Below are positions 21,159 to 30,873 of a stretch of DNA of 64,000 bases, piece by piece. How positions within the stretch are numbered: position 1 is the first letter of the stretch; each line of letters begins with the position of its first letter. Source of the DNA: Morganella morganii (GTDB lineage: Bacteria > Pseudomonadota > Gammaproteobacteria > Enterobacterales > Enterobacteriaceae); contig NZ_CP069157.1 of assembly GCF_019243775.1 (NCBI RefSeq), positions 3,669,418-3,733,417 of the forward strand. The letters run 5' to 3'. Below the pieces are notes generated by a model, which saw only the letters and a list, made by a program, of their open reading frames with translations, was not told the DNA's origin and searched no databases. Position numbers and translations under genes: made by a program.

Positions 21159-22525
21159 ATCACGCGGGAGAACTGACGCTGACGCATCTGGTTGCGCAGA
21201 TAGGTATCAAAACACATACAGATATTACGGATAAGCAGCCGTCCGCGCGGTGTGACCACCAGAGCATCGTCGCGGATCTCAACCAGCCCGTCATCCGCCA
21301 TCGGCTGCAATAATTGCAAATCTTCGGCGAAATGGGTTTTAAAATCCAGGTTATACTGCTTTTCAATCTGCGGATAATCCAGCCGGAAGTTGCAGATCAG
21401 CGCCTTAATCACATCGCGGCGCAGGCAATCTTCCTCAGTCAGCACCAGACCGCGGCACAACCCGTTGCCGCGCTCTTCCACCTGTGCATACCAGGTTTTC
21501 AGGTCTTTCTGGTTCTGGGCATAGTGATCACCCAGCATGCTGATCGCAGAGACACCAAAGCCCAGCAAATCGCACTCCTCATGAGTGGTGTACCCCTGGA
21601 AATTACGGTGCAGGATGCCGTTATTCTGTGCGACCGCCAGCTCATCATCCGGTTTGGCGAAGTGATCCATCCCGATAAACTGATAACCGCTGCCGGTCAG
21701 GTTTTCAATCGTCTGCTGTAAAATTGTCAGTTTCTGCTCTGCGGAAGGCAGGTCTTCATCTTTGATTTTCCGCTGGGCGGCAAACAGGTCCGGCAGATGG
21801 GCATAGTTAAAGACACTCAGGCGATCCGGTGACAGTTCCGCCACCCGTTTCAGGGTAAAAGTAAAACTTTCCGGCGTCTGTTTCGGCAGCCCGTATATCA
21901 GGTCGATACTGACGGATTCAAACCCGGTTGCACGGGCACGCTCCACCAGCGCAAAAATCGTCGCTTCATCCTGCTCGCGGTTGACCAAGCGCTGCACTTC
22001 TTTGTTGAAATCCTGCACCCCCATGCTCAGGCGGTTAAATCCTTCCGCCCGCAGATGGTCGATAACGTCCAATTCTATTTCACGCGGGTCGATTTCAATG
22101 GAAAGCTCGGCATCCGGCGCAAAGCGGAAATGCTGACGCAGCATACCGGTCAGACGGCTGATCTGTGCTTTATCGAGATAGGTCGGCGTACCGCCGCCCC
22201 AGTGCATCTGATGCACTTCGCGTCCGGCAAACAACGGGGCACGGGCGGCGATTTCTTTCTCCAGCACGGCCAGGTATTCATCCGCCTTATGCTTCTGACG
22301 GGTGACTAATTTATTACAGCCGCAGAAGTAACATAATTTATGGCAGAACGGGATATGCACATATAACGACAGCGGGCGCTCCGGATAACGGTTTGCTGAG
22401 GCGATAAAATCACTGTCACTGTACTGCTGATTAAATTCCAGTGCGGTCGGATACGAAGTGTATCGCGGACCGGAATAGTTATATTTCCGGATCAATGCCA
22501 GATCCCAGATGATCGCGTCAGACAT
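21155..22525 (-). CDS. hemN: Oxygen-independent coproporphyrinogen III oxidase
   Basis: HemN is a radical-SAM enzyme that oxidatively decarboxylates coproporphyrinogen III to protoporphyrinogen IX without oxygen, so haem can be made anaerobically. The 456-residue protein has the cluster motif CHKLCYFCGC with Cys61, Cys65, Cys68 and the additional Cys70 typical of HemN, the GGGTPTYL motif, and a C-terminal HemN domain. Length is like E. coli HemN (457). It is convergent with glnG, overlapping by 4 bp. Confidence 0.97.
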   Translation of the reverse strand: MSDAIIWDLALIRKYNYSGPRYTSYPTALEFNQQYSDSDFIASANRYPERPLSLYVHIPFCHKLCYFCGCNKLVTRQKHKADEYLAVLEKEIAARAPLFAGREVHQMHWGGGTPTYLDKAQISRLTGMLRQHFRFAPDAELSIEIDPREIELDVIDHLRAEGFNRLSMGVQDFNKEVQRLVNREQDEATIFALVERARATGFESVSIDLIYGLPKQTPESFTFTLKRVAELSPDRLSVFNYAHLPDLFAAQRKIKDEDLPSAEQKLTILQQTIENLTGSGYQFIGMDHFAKPDDELAVAQNNGILHRNFQGYTTHEECDLLGFGVSAISMLGDHYAQNQKDLKTWYAQVEERGNGLCRGLVLTEEDCLRRDVIKALICNFRLDYPQIEKQYNLDFKTHFAEDLQLLQPMADDGLVEIRDDALVVTPRGRLLIRNICMCFDTYLRNQMRQRQFSRVI

Positions 22526-22657
22526 GCTCTCCCCTTTGCCTCACCATTGCAGAATTAATGTATTTCCGTTCTCTGACGGTTTTGTGTGCCGCACAGTTTA
22601 TCGGATCTGCCGCCCGATTAATATGATCGTGCCACAGACGGATAATCAGACGGATCA

Positions 22658-22936
22658 CTATAATGCAGTCAGCATCGCCGCCAGCCCGAACAGGACACCG
22701 GGGGCATTGGCGACCGCAACCGGCAGATCTTTCACTTTAAGGCCGTAAATCACCCAAAGTGTACAGTTAAATGCGGCAGCCAGCGGCTGCAGCGGTGACG
22801 TTTTATGTCCCGCCAGATTATCCATAATCTGTGGAATATAGGAGACATACATACAAAATGCCGTAAAGGTTGCCACCCAGCCGAGGCAGCGGATAAAGCG
22901 GCTGTGATCGTGCGGCGGACGTTTTGTATCACTCAT
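22658..22936 (-). CDS. SemiSWEET family sugar transporter
   Basis: The 92-residue protein has three predicted helices, with the PQ-loop motif SYIPQI (Pro35-Gln36) in the first and a tryptophan/asparagine-containing second segment (FNCTLWVIYGL). This is the three-helix half-transporter fold of bacterial SemiSWEETs, which work as dimers and move mono- or disaccharides down their gradient. The substrate cannot be told from sequence. It stands alone between hemN and yihI, where E. coli K-12 has no such gene, so it is probably an accessory acquisition. Confidence 0.8.
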   Translation of the reverse strand: MSDTKRPPHDHSRFIRCLGWVATFTAFCMYVSYIPQIMDNLAGHKTSPLQPLAAAFNCTLWVIYGLKVKDLPVAVANAPGVLFGLAAMLTAL

Positions 22937-23104
22937 TGGTTTCTCCCGGTGAACAGCATCAGCATAATCCCGTATTACTCTTCAGAATTATTTATTATTC
23001 TCAGTAAGATATCTGCCATAACTGTCACAGAAAAACCGCCGCACGGCGCTGTTTAATCCTCTGTTAAGGCAGATAACACGGCAAACACGTAGGCTTAAAA
23101 TAAG

Positions 23105-23140
23105 AAAACCGGCATAACAGTCGCCCGTTACGCCGGTTTT
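23105..23140. terminator. Bidirectional terminator-like hairpin after yihI
   Basis: Arms AAAACCGGC (23105-23113) and GCCGGTTTT (23132-23140), with an inner TAAC/GTTA pairing, give a stem flanked by A/T on both sides. It lies 38 bp past the yihI stop and would terminate yihI transcription on the minus strand. Confidence 0.7.
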
Positions 23141-23177
23141 GATGCAGTACCGCCGGTTTCAGTAAAATAACTGAGGA

Positions 23178-23681
23178 TCAGCGCCCTTTCAGCAGTTGCA
23201 TGATGTCGTCGGTTTTCTCTTCATCATCATCTTCATCAAGAGAAATACCGAGTTTTTCCATCAGCGCGTCGATACGTTCCAGCATGGTATCAACGTAGGT
23301 GTTTTCTTCTGCGGTCAGGGTTTCGTTGTTCTCCAAGCGCAGCAACAGTGCATCGAGACGCTCGTCATTCTCGAGTTTTGCCAGTTCCTCTTCAGGAGAC
23401 AGTCTGGCTTTGACCGGCTCAGCCGGTTTTTTTACCGCCGGTTTGACGGAGGTTTTACCTTCCGCAAACAGCGGAACCGGTTTTTTACTGCCGATACGCG
23501 GATCAGCAACCGCATTCTCCGCACCACGGCCGGTCTTGCGGGCATCATCCTGCTGACGGGCACCGGACGGATTACCGCGGTGTTTTTTCTGCCGTTTGCG
23601 TTCACGGCCTTCCGCGTTGAGCTCCTCACGGCTTTTCTTTGGTGTCCGTGACCGGGCTGGTTTTTTTGAAATAGCGGCCAT
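23178..23681 (-). CDS. yihI: Der GTPase-activating protein YihI
   Basis: YihI (Der GAP) stimulates the GTPase Der during 50S ribosome biogenesis. The 167-residue protein has the expected unusual composition: a highly basic N-terminal half (KKPARSRTPKKSREELN, ERKRQKKHRGNPSG) and an acidic C-terminal half (LEKLGISLDEDDDEEKTDD) with helices around LSPEEELAKLENDERLDALL. E. coli YihI is 169 residues and is likewise adjacent to hemN. Confidence 0.93.
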   Translation of the reverse strand: MAAISKKPARSRTPKKSREELNAEGRERKRQKKHRGNPSGARQQDDARKTGRGAENAVADPRIGSKKPVPLFAEGKTSVKPAVKKPAEPVKARLSPEEELAKLENDERLDALLLRLENNETLTAEENTYVDTMLERIDALMEKLGISLDEDDDEEKTDDIMQLLKGR

Positions 23682-23896
23682 ATACCTTACTCGCTTAAAA
23701 ATAACTGATTAATTTGTGTTAACATTTACCACGTAAATGAACAGTACAAAACTATATTCATGGCTTCCGGGCTGCCCGCAGCCATGACAATGATTCGCTG
23801 GCGGCTAGTTTACCCTGATTTCCGTCAAAACGATCTATCATTTCGCCTCCGGGTGAATAATGAACACAGCCATTATTTTAACCAAGATATAGAATT

Positions 23897-25369
23897 ATGC
23901 ACTTTTCACAACAAACGTCGCACCGCCCTGTCTGGTTTTGGGTCGCTGCTTATGTCACGCTCTGGATTATTGTCAGCTACGGATTGGATCCGACGGTGCC
24001 CTACGATGCCGTGGAAGCCCTGAACTGGGGCAAAACCGGTGAATGGGGTGCACCGAAAAATCCGTGGCTGGTCGGTATGCTGATGTACCCGGTCATCGCC
24101 TTCCCTGACCTGATTGCTGCCGATTTTTACTGGTACTTCATTCATTTTACCGGCATCGGTATTGGTATGTGCGGGGTGTGGTATCTGACACACCGCCTCA
24201 CACAGCGTTCTGATTTCGCCTGGCTGGCACTGTTGTCACTGAATCTGTCGGGGATCATTAATTTCGATTTAATCCCTTATAATGATAACTATATCCTGGT
24301 CACCTTCTGGCCGTGGATGCTGTACTTTTTTGTCCGCGCCGTTTATGACAACCCGGCCTGGTGGATTGGCTTTGCACTGTCATCCGGGCTGGCAACCATG
24401 GGGAAATATTCCACGCTCGCACTCACCGGGATGGTCTTTCTCTTCACCCTGTTTGTGCCGAAAGCGCGGGAAAGTTACCGTTCCCCCTGGTTTTATGCTG
24501 CGATAGCCATCTGGTTTGCACTGGTCGTCCCGAATATTATCTGGCTGATGAATAATGATTTTGCCGCCTTTAAATGGGTCGATTCACAGATTAAAACCGG
24601 CCTGACCCTGAAAACCACCGGTTCACTGTTTACGGTGTTCTATCCGCTGATCATTATTGCCGTCATTATCCGCCTGAAAGGCGGCCGTTTCGGCTGGCCG
24701 GAAGAGCAGGCAAAACGGCTTATCAATATTATGATTCTGGCACCACTCGCGGTGATTTATGTCTGGTTCACCTTCCATCAGGGCGGACGTATTACCGAGT
24801 GGCTGCAGCCTTTTGTTCTGCTGTGTATTCCGGCACTGATCTGCTCTGTGGTCACACCGCCGGTAAAACCGCTGAAAAACGTGATGAACGGGCTGATAGT
24901 GTTTGCCGTCATTGTTATTACAGGCTATGCCGCAGTGATGGGATTCAACATCCGTGACGCCGGGCAAAAAAATATCGGGATGAAAACCTTTACGGCGGAG
25001 GCAGAAAGCTGGTGGGAACAGGAAACCGGAAAACCACTGAAATACACCGGCGGGGAATATCTGCATGAATGGGTAACGTTTTACGGTAAACATCAGCCGG
25101 AAACACTTCAGCCGTGGATCAATGAGTTCGGCCATGATTACCGGGCAACCAATATTTATAATCTGCATGTCACCCGTGATGATATCCGCCGTCACGGTGC
25201 GCTGCTGATCGGCAAAATAAACCGGACCTGTGCCGATGAGCCGTTTACCGGTGCCCTGGAAGACTGGCCGGATCTGGTTATCGTGAAGCGTAAACAGGTG
25301 GTCTATCAGTCACAGCCGGGCGCAAAAGAAGAGGCGGTCTGCCTGGGGATTGTCCGGCCGGAACAATAA
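23897..25369 (+). CDS. GT39-type integral membrane glycosyltransferase (ArnT/PMT-like)
   Basis: The 490-residue protein has about ten to twelve membrane segments and a soluble C-terminal region (from ~residue 345). Near the N-terminus the acidic loop LDPTVPYDAVEALNWG followed by KNPWLVG resembles the first periplasmic loop of GT-C enzymes that use polyprenyl-phosphate sugars (PMT_2/GT39). It would act at the periplasmic face of the inner membrane, probably modifying a glycolipid or LPS component; donor and acceptor are unknown. It replaces trmA/btuB next to yijD compared with E. coli and has no obvious partner gene. The ribosome binding site is weak. Confidence 0.72.
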   Translation: MHFSQQTSHRPVWFWVAAYVTLWIIVSYGLDPTVPYDAVEALNWGKTGEWGAPKNPWLVGMLMYPVIAFPDLIAADFYWYFIHFTGIGIGMCGVWYLTHRLTQRSDFAWLALLSLNLSGIINFDLIPYNDNYILVTFWPWMLYFFVRAVYDNPAWWIGFALSSGLATMGKYSTLALTGMVFLFTLFVPKARESYRSPWFYAAIAIWFALVVPNIIWLMNNDFAAFKWVDSQIKTGLTLKTTGSLFTVFYPLIIIAVIIRLKGGRFGWPEEQAKRLINIMILAPLAVIYVWFTFHQGGRITEWLQPFVLLCIPALICSVVTPPVKPLKNVMNGLIVFAVIVITGYAAVMGFNIRDAGQKNIGMKTFTAEAESWWEQETGKPLKYTGGEYLHEWVTFYGKHQPETLQPWINEFGHDYRATNIYNLHVTRDDIRRHGALLIGKINRTCADEPFTGALEDWPDLVIVKRKQVVYQSQPGAKEEAVCLGIVRPEQ

Positions 25370-25376
25370 AGCAGAC

Positions 25377-25412
25377 ACAAAAAACCCCCGGCAGCGGGTT
25401 GCCACCGGGGGT
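25377..25412 (-). terminator. Terminator between the GT39 gene and yijD
   Basis: Arms ACCCCCGG (25384-25391) and CCGGGGGT (25405-25412) form a hairpin. On the minus strand it is followed by six T, placing a strong intrinsic terminator just after yijD. Confidence 0.75.
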
Positions 25413-25433
25413 ATGTTCAGTAAATTGCCGCGA

Positions 25434-25808
25434 TTACTCTGTCACTTCATCCTGCCCGGTGGCACGGCGCTGTTTCATCGCCCGGTAGAGCCACAACGCG
25501 ATAATCACAATAAAGACGGCAGAAAAGTAGTTTGATCCGGCTTCCGGATATTCTGCGCGCATCAGGGCGTTATAGGAGAACAGACCCAGGAAGAACGTAC
25601 CGGTTACCAGTTTCGGCATGCCTTCCGGCAGCATCTGGTTGAGGTAACGCTGATGGAAACAATAGACCGCAAGGCACAATGCCAGAACCGGAAAAACCGA
25701 AAAATGGACTGCGGAATTAAAAAGTGCTGAAAAAGTACCGTGTACTGAAAGCCCGACAATAAAAGCGAGCAGTAAGGTTCCTTTGTCACGGCGATGTTGT
25801 TCCGTCAT
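25434..25808 (-). CDS. yijD: YijD family inner-membrane protein
   Basis: This is a 124-residue membrane protein with four predicted helices, homologous to E. coli YijD (RDKGTLLLA, then a YCFHQRYLNQ loop and RAEYPEAGSNYF). Function is not known. As in E. coli it is immediately downstream of fabR (23-bp gap), so the two are probably co-transcribed, which hints at a membrane-lipid connection but does not prove one. Confidence 0.9.
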   Translation of the reverse strand: MTEQHRRDKGTLLLAFIVGLSVHGTFSALFNSAVHFSVFPVLALCLAVYCFHQRYLNQMLPEGMPKLVTGTFFLGLFSYNALMRAEYPEAGSNYFSAVFIVIIALWLYRAMKQRRATGQDEVTE

Positions 25809-25831
25809 AACGTTCTCCTTGGTGATAAGTG

Positions 25832-26488
25832 TCAGATTAATGGGGTGTAATCGGAGTCATGCATTTTCTCTTGTTCGCGGCGGTACCAGTAATACGCGCC
25901 TCTGGCGATCATCCGCAGCTGTAATACCAGCCGCTCTTCCAGGTGCGCCCGCTTTTCCAAATCAATATCCAGTGCTTCCGCACCGGCGCTGAAAACGATG
26001 GTCACCATCGATTCTGCCTGCAATTCAGTAAACTGACGCGGCATTTTACTTTCCAGTTCCAGATAGTCTGCCAGTTCTGCAATAAAATGCTGGATTTCCC
26101 GTGCGACCGCTGCACGGAATTCCGCGGATGTGCCGGAGCGCTCACGCAATAATAACCTGAAAGCGTTGGGGTTATTACCGATAAACTCCATAAATGTCGC
26201 AACTGATGTCCGGATCACACTCCCGCCTTTGGCGATACGCTGACGCGCCTGACGCATCAGCTGGCGCAGCATCAGCCCGCTCTCATCCACCATCGTCAGC
26301 CCCAGTTCATCCACATCTTTGAAATGGCGATAAAAAGAGGTCGGGGCGATCCCGGCTTCACGGGCAACCTCGCGCAGGCTCAGACTGGTGAAGCTGCGCT
26401 CAGCGCTGAGCTGACTGAAGGCAGCTTCAATCAGGGCCCGGCGGGTTTTTTCTTTCTGTTTTGCTCTTACACCAATCACGTTACTCAC
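25832..26488 (-). CDS. fabR: Unsaturated fatty acid biosynthesis repressor FabR
   Basis: FabR is a TetR-family regulator that represses fabB and fabA and senses the ratio of unsaturated to saturated acyl-ACP/CoA. In 218 residues the N-terminal HTH ([20 protein letters not shown], ~37-56) is nearly identical to E. coli FabR, and the ligand domain keeps [20 protein letters not shown]. It is divergent from sthA and upstream of yijD, the E. coli arrangement. Confidence 0.95.
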   Translation of the reverse strand: MSNVIGVRAKQKEKTRRALIEAAFSQLSAERSFTSLSLREVAREAGIAPTSFYRHFKDVDELGLTMVDESGLMLRQLMRQARQRIAKGGSVIRTSVATFMEFIGNNPNAFRLLLRERSGTSAEFRAAVAREIQHFIAELADYLELESKMPRQFTELQAESMVTIVFSAGAEALDIDLEKRAHLEERLVLQLRMIARGAYYWYRREQEKMHDSDYTPLI

Positions 26489-26692
26489 GGAATTCAGACT
26501 CTCAATTTATTCAGACGGATCAATATAACAAACTTAATACTTTTTTCAGTGATGATTAGCTTATGGCCGGTGAAATTCCTGAAAAAAAGATTTCCTGAAG
26601 TGTGACCTGTAAACCTTACTAATCATAGGTTGATTTTCCATCTGATGTTAAGATGATGTTGTTAACTTATGTATAAACAGGTTACTTCTCAT

Positions 26693-28093
26693 ATGCAACA
26701 GAACCAGTTTGATGCCATTGTCATCGGCTCCGGCCCGGGTGGTGAAGGTGTGGCAATGGGACTTGTGAAGCAGGGAAAACGGGTTGCCGTAATTGAGCGT
26801 TATGATGACGTCGGCGGCGGCTGTACCCACTGGGGAACGATTCCTTCCAAAGCGCTGCGCCACGCGGTCAGCCGTATTATCGAATTTAACCAGAATCCGC
26901 TGTACAGTGATAACTCCCGGGTTCTGAAATCTTCATTTTCCGAAATCCTGGCTCACGCCGGCCGGGTTATTACCCAGCAGACCGGCATGCGCCGTGGTTT
27001 TTACGAGCGCAACGGCTGTACCATGTTCTGCGGCGAAGCTAAATTCACCGAGGAGGGTGATGTCCGTGTGCGCTACAGTGACGGCAGCTGCGATATTCTC
27101 CGTGCGGAGAATGTGGTTATCGCCACCGGTTCGCGCCCGTACTGCCCGCCGGATGTGGATTTCAGCCACTCCCGCATCTATAACAGCGACACCATTCTGT
27201 CACTGACACACGAACCGCGCCATGTGATCATTTATGGTGCCGGGGTTATCGGCTGTGAATATGCCTCTATTTTCCGTGGTCTGAGTGTGAAGGTGGATCT
27301 GATCAACACCCGCGACCGCCTGCTGGCGTTTCTCGACCAGGAGATGTCAGACGCACTTACCTATCATTTCTGGAACAACGGCGTGGTTATCCGCCAGAAT
27401 GAAGAGTATGAGCGGATTGAGGGCACGGATGACGGTGTGATTATTCACTTCCGTTCAGGGAAAAAAGTGAAGGCGGACTGCCTGCTCTTTGCCAACGGCC
27501 GCACCGGTAACACCGATAATCTCGGTCTTGAGCATGTCGGGATCACCGCTGACAGCCGGGGACTCATCAGTGTCAATGATACCTACCAGACCAGCAATCC
27601 GGCGATTTATGCAGTCGGGGATGTTATCGGCTACCCGAGCCTCGCCTCGGCGGCCTATGACCAGGGGCGGATTGCCGCCCGCGCTATCACTCATGACGGC
27701 AATGCACCGCTGCATCTGATAGAGGATATCCCGACCGGGATTTATACCATTCCGGAAATCAGCTCGGTCGGTAAAACAGAGCAGCAGCTGACGGCGATGA
27801 AGATCCCGTATGAAGTGGGCCGGGCACAGTTCAAACATCTGGCACGGGCGCAAATTGCCGGGCTGGATGCAGGCAGCCTGAAAATTCTGTTCCACCGCGA
27901 AACCCGGCAGATTCTGGGGATCCACTGCTTCGGCGAGCGTGCGGCTGAGATTATCCACATCGGCCAGGCGATTATGGAACAGAAAGGTGAAGGTAATACC
28001 ATCGATTATTTCGTCAATACCACCTTCAACTACCCGACAATGGCGGAAGCCTACCGGGTTGCCGCACTGAACGGACTTAACCGCTTATTTTAA
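26693..28093 (+). CDS. sthA: Soluble pyridine nucleotide transhydrogenase
   Basis: SthA (UdhA) transfers hydride between NADPH and NAD+, mainly draining excess NADPH. It is an FAD flavoprotein of the disulfide reductase fold with GSGPGGEG near the N-terminus. The usual redox disulfide is degenerate: [13 protein letters not shown] has a single Cys, as in E. coli SthA. The NAD(P) fold carries [14 protein letters not shown], and the dimerisation domain ends [19 protein letters not shown] 26693 gives 466 residues, the E. coli length; an in-frame ATG at 26669 adds eight residues. Its TAA stop overlaps the oxyR stop. Confidence 0.96.
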   Translation: MQQNQFDAIVIGSGPGGEGVAMGLVKQGKRVAVIERYDDVGGGCTHWGTIPSKALRHAVSRIIEFNQNPLYSDNSRVLKSSFSEILAHAGRVITQQTGMRRGFYERNGCTMFCGEAKFTEEGDVRVRYSDGSCDILRAENVVIATGSRPYCPPDVDFSHSRIYNSDTILSLTHEPRHVIIYGAGVIGCEYASIFRGLSVKVDLINTRDRLLAFLDQEMSDALTYHFWNNGVVIRQNEEYERIEGTDDGVIIHFRSGKKVKADCLLFANGRTGNTDNLGLEHVGITADSRGLISVNDTYQTSNPAIYAVGDVIGYPSLASAAYDQGRIAARAITHDGNAPLHLIEDIPTGIYTIPEISSVGKTEQQLTAMKIPYEVGRAQFKHLARAQIAGLDAGSLKILFHRETRQILGIHCFGERAAEIIHIGQAIMEQKGEGNTIDYFVNTTFNYPTMAEAYRVAALNGLNRLF

Positions 28094-29001
28094 GCCGCAG
28101 GCTCCTGCTGGTAATAAGCACACATTTTTGCACGGATAGCCTCTGCCAGCTGGCTGTAACGGCTGCGCAGCGGCGACCCCGGACGGTAAACCAGGATCAC
28201 TTCACGGAAAGGCTCCGGATTGGTGCAGGAGAGATAACACACGCCGTCGCGTTTGTGCTCCGGCGGAATCGCCAGATCCGGCAGTAACGTGATACCGCTG
28301 CCTGCCGCCACCATATTGCGCAGGGTTTCCATACTTGTCGCCCGGAAGTGGGTATCTTCCCGCGCACCGGCCTGGAAACAGAATCCCATCGCCTGATCAC
28401 GCAGACAGTGCCCGTCTTCCAGCATCAGCAGTTTTTCCCCGGCCAGCTCATGCATTTCCACTTCCTGACGGGATGCCCACGGGTGCTCATCATAAATCGC
28501 CAGTTTCATCGGCTCATTAAACAGCGGCTCTTCAATAAAGCTGCCGGTTTCTTTTACCCGCGCCAGAATCGCGCAGTCGAGTTTCCCGCTGTCCAGTTGC
28601 GCCAGCAGCTGATGGGTCTGGGCTTCATGCAGATACATCTCGAGCTTCGGCCACAGCCGGTGCAGTTCCGGAATGATATGCGGCAACAGATACGGGGCGA
28701 TGGTCGGGATCAGCCCGATATGCAGCGGCCCTGCCATGCTTTCTCCCTGAAGGGAGGCCATTTCCTCAAGAATTTTCACTTCCCGCAGAATGGTCCGGGC
28801 CTGATCCACCAGCAGCATTCCCTGCTGGGTAAACAGGACTTTGCGGCTGGTGCGCTCCAGCAGCATCACACCCAGTTCATCCTCGAGCTTGCGGATCTGT
28901 CCGCTCAGTGTCGGCTGGCTGACATGACAGGCATCTGCCGCGCGGCGAAAGTGATTATGCTCAGAAAGTGCCACCAGATATTCCAAATCCCGGATATTCA
29001 T
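28090..29001 (-). CDS. oxyR: Hydrogen peroxide-inducible activator OxyR
   Basis: OxyR is a LysR-type regulator activated by peroxide through an intramolecular disulfide. The 303-residue protein keeps both redox cysteines, aligned with Cys199 and Cys208 of E. coli, in [14 protein letters not shown]. The N-terminal HTH ([20 protein letters not shown]) is conserved. The C-terminus is two residues shorter than in E. coli. It is convergent with sthA, their stop codons sharing TTAA. A divergent oxyS-like RNA was looked for but not recognised upstream. Confidence 0.97.
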   Translation of the reverse strand: MNIRDLEYLVALSEHNHFRRAADACHVSQPTLSGQIRKLEDELGVMLLERTSRKVLFTQQGMLLVDQARTILREVKILEEMASLQGESMAGPLHIGLIPTIAPYLLPHIIPELHRLWPKLEMYLHEAQTHQLLAQLDSGKLDCAILARVKETGSFIEEPLFNEPMKLAIYDEHPWASRQEVEMHELAGEKLLMLEDGHCLRDQAMGFCFQAGAREDTHFRATSMETLRNMVAAGSGITLLPDLAIPPEHKRDGVCYLSCTNPEPFREVILVYRPGSPLRSRYSQLAEAIRAKMCAYYQQEPAA

Positions 29002-29023
29002 GCCTGTGTCTCCGTCTGCGATT

Positions 29024-29052
29024 AATAGATAAAATCAATTGATAACTATCAT
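29024..29052. promoter_or_regulatory. Possible OxyR autoregulatory site
   Basis: ATAGATAAAATCAATTGATA followed by ACTATCATAAC just upstream of the oxyR start resembles the ATAG...CTAT spacing of OxyR sites such as the E. coli oxyR operator. The match is by eye and partial. Confidence 0.35.
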
Positions 29053-29168
29053 AACGCAACTGCATTGTTAGTCGAGCTTAAATCACAGGACGGAAACAGA
29101 CAGAAAATCCATAGCGTTACCGGTAAGAAAGCATAACTGTCAGACCGGATCGGGAAATACCGGCAACA

Positions 29169-29343
29169 CTGATAGCAGTGTGCAGGAAATGCAGGATACC
29201 TTAATGGTCAGAATACAGCAGAGCCCGGTACGGTCATCAGGAAAACCCATAATGCCCTTACCCGGCGCTGGCCGAAAGGCGAAAAGATTATTGCGGATTT
29301 CCTGAAGGTATCACCGGCCGGAATCCGGCTTTCGCGTTATAGG
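29169..29343 (+). pseudogene. Decayed Ner/Nlp (SfsB)-like DNA-binding protein fragment
   Basis: In the frame from 29233 the conceptual peptide reads THNALTRRWPKGEKIIADFL then KVSPAGIRLSRY. This closely follows the conserved core of Ner-like/Nlp (SfsB) regulators (NALxRPWPKGExIIAxALGxxPxxIWPSRY). There is no start codon or intact N-terminus. In another frame upstream (29169-29201) LIAVCRKCRIP may be the remains of the preceding helix before a stop. The fragment therefore looks like a gene decayed by frameshifts. The remainder of the 29002-29416 gap has the oxyR promoter and nothing else recognisable. Confidence 0.6.
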
Positions 29344-29416
29344 CAAAAATATACTGATGGCAATAATTACCCCCGGCTCACAGGAAAAGAGGGTGAGCCG
29401 GGGACAATACATTACG

Positions 29417-30796
29417 TCACACCAGTTTCAGCCGGATTTTGGCTTCACTGATAGCCGCAGCCACCTGCTCCGGTGAAACACCGCCTTTCGCACAGCGTTT
29501 CTCCAGACAGGACTGAAGTGACAGTATGTCATACACATCCAGGGCAATCGCCGGGCTGAATTCCTGCAGTTCTGTCAGCGGCATTTCTTCCAGCGCCACG
29601 CCTTTTGCTATCGCGCCGACCACCACTTCACCGACAATATGATGCGCCTCGCGGAACGGAACGCCTTTTGCCACCAGGTAATCCGCCAGTTCTGTCGCGT
29701 TGGCATAACCCTGTTTGGCCGCTTCCTCGCAGCGCGGACGTTTCACCTGAATGCCTTCCAGCACCAGTGCCGCCATATGCAGGCAGTCCAGCCAGCTGTC
29801 GAGTGCATCAAACAGCCCTTCTTTGTCTTCCTGCATATCCTTGTTATAGGCGAGCGGCAGACCTTTGAGGGTCATCATCATACCGGTCAGTGCGCCCTGC
29901 ACCCGGCCGCATTTGCCACGGATAAGCTCGAGAGCATCCGGGTTCTTTTTCTGCGGCATCAGGGAAGAGCCGGAGGTGACGCGGTCAGATAATTCAATAA
30001 ACGCTGCTTCGCCGCTGTTGAAGAAAATCATATCTTCAGCAAAGCGGGAGAGATGCACCATGCTGATCGCCGCATCACTGAGCAGTTCCAGTACATGGTC
30101 ACGATCAGACACACTGTCGAGGCTGTTGCGGGTTGCACCGGCGAATCCCAGCCAGCCGGCCAGCTGTTCCCGGTCGATGGCATACGCGGTTCCGGCCAGC
30201 GCACCCGAGCCGAGCGGGCTGTAATCAAAACGCGCCAGGGCATCGCGGACACGGCTTTCATCCCGCGCCAGCATTTCACTGTACGCCAGGCACCAGTGAG
30301 CAAATGTCACCGGCTGCGCCCGCTGTAAGTGGGTGTAACCCGGCATCACCGCATCCTGATTCTGCTCCGCCGTCAGCACCAGCGCCTGCTGTAATTCCTG
30401 TAATGCCGCGAGGATCTGACTGACCGCCTCTTTGCACCACAGTTTTAAATCCGTCGCCACCTGGTCGTTACGGCTGCGTCCGGTGTGGAGTTTTTTCCCC
30501 AGATCGCCGACTTTGCCGATCAGTTTGCCTTCCACCCAGCTGTGGATATCTTCCGCATCACTGCGCAGAATGGCACGCGGATCGGCCTGCACTTCCGCCA
30601 GCAGCTCATTCAGTGCCTGCTCCAGCGCCGCCTGCTCCTGTGCGGTCAGCACATTGACCGTCACCAGTGCTTTCGACCAGGCCACAGAGCCAGTGATATC
30701 CTGCTCCGCCAGACGATAGTCGAATCTCAGCGAGTCGTTGAATTGTTTGAACCGTTGATCTGCTTCCTGACTGAAGCGTCCGCCCCACAGTGCCAT
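29417..30796 (-). CDS. argH: Argininosuccinate lyase
   Basis: ArgH cleaves argininosuccinate into arginine and fumarate, the last step of arginine synthesis. The 459-residue fumarase/aspartase-superfamily protein shows the signature [12 protein letters not shown] (~280-291) with the catalytic Ser, [12 protein letters not shown] (~108-119), and [12 protein letters not shown] with the catalytic His. It is the last gene of the argCBGH cluster, 77 bp after argG. Regulation by ArgR is expected from the ARG boxes upstream of argC. Confidence 0.97.
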   Translation of the reverse strand: MALWGGRFSQEADQRFKQFNDSLRFDYRLAEQDITGSVAWSKALVTVNVLTAQEQAALEQALNELLAEVQADPRAILRSDAEDIHSWVEGKLIGKVGDLGKKLHTGRSRNDQVATDLKLWCKEAVSQILAALQELQQALVLTAEQNQDAVMPGYTHLQRAQPVTFAHWCLAYSEMLARDESRVRDALARFDYSPLGSGALAGTAYAIDREQLAGWLGFAGATRNSLDSVSDRDHVLELLSDAAISMVHLSRFAEDMIFFNSGEAAFIELSDRVTSGSSLMPQKKNPDALELIRGKCGRVQGALTGMMMTLKGLPLAYNKDMQEDKEGLFDALDSWLDCLHMAALVLEGIQVKRPRCEEAAKQGYANATELADYLVAKGVPFREAHHIVGEVVVGAIAKGVALEEMPLTELQEFSPAIALDVYDILSLQSCLEKRCAKGGVSPEQVAAAISEAKIRLKLV

Positions 30797-30873
30797 ACTT
30801 TTTCCCTTTCTGTTTTTAATGATAAATCAGTCTGATGCACGTCCCTGTGCATAATCTCCCTGTCTCCCGCCGG

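Noticed and set aside
23682-23896. A csrC or spf small RNA near yihI, as in E. coli
   Set aside because: The spacer lacks repeated GGA motifs and a terminator; only a weak CATGGCT/AGCCATG dyad is present.
29002-29168. An oxyS-like small RNA upstream of oxyR
   Set aside because: No strong terminator hairpin or OxyS-like sequence was found divergent from oxyR.
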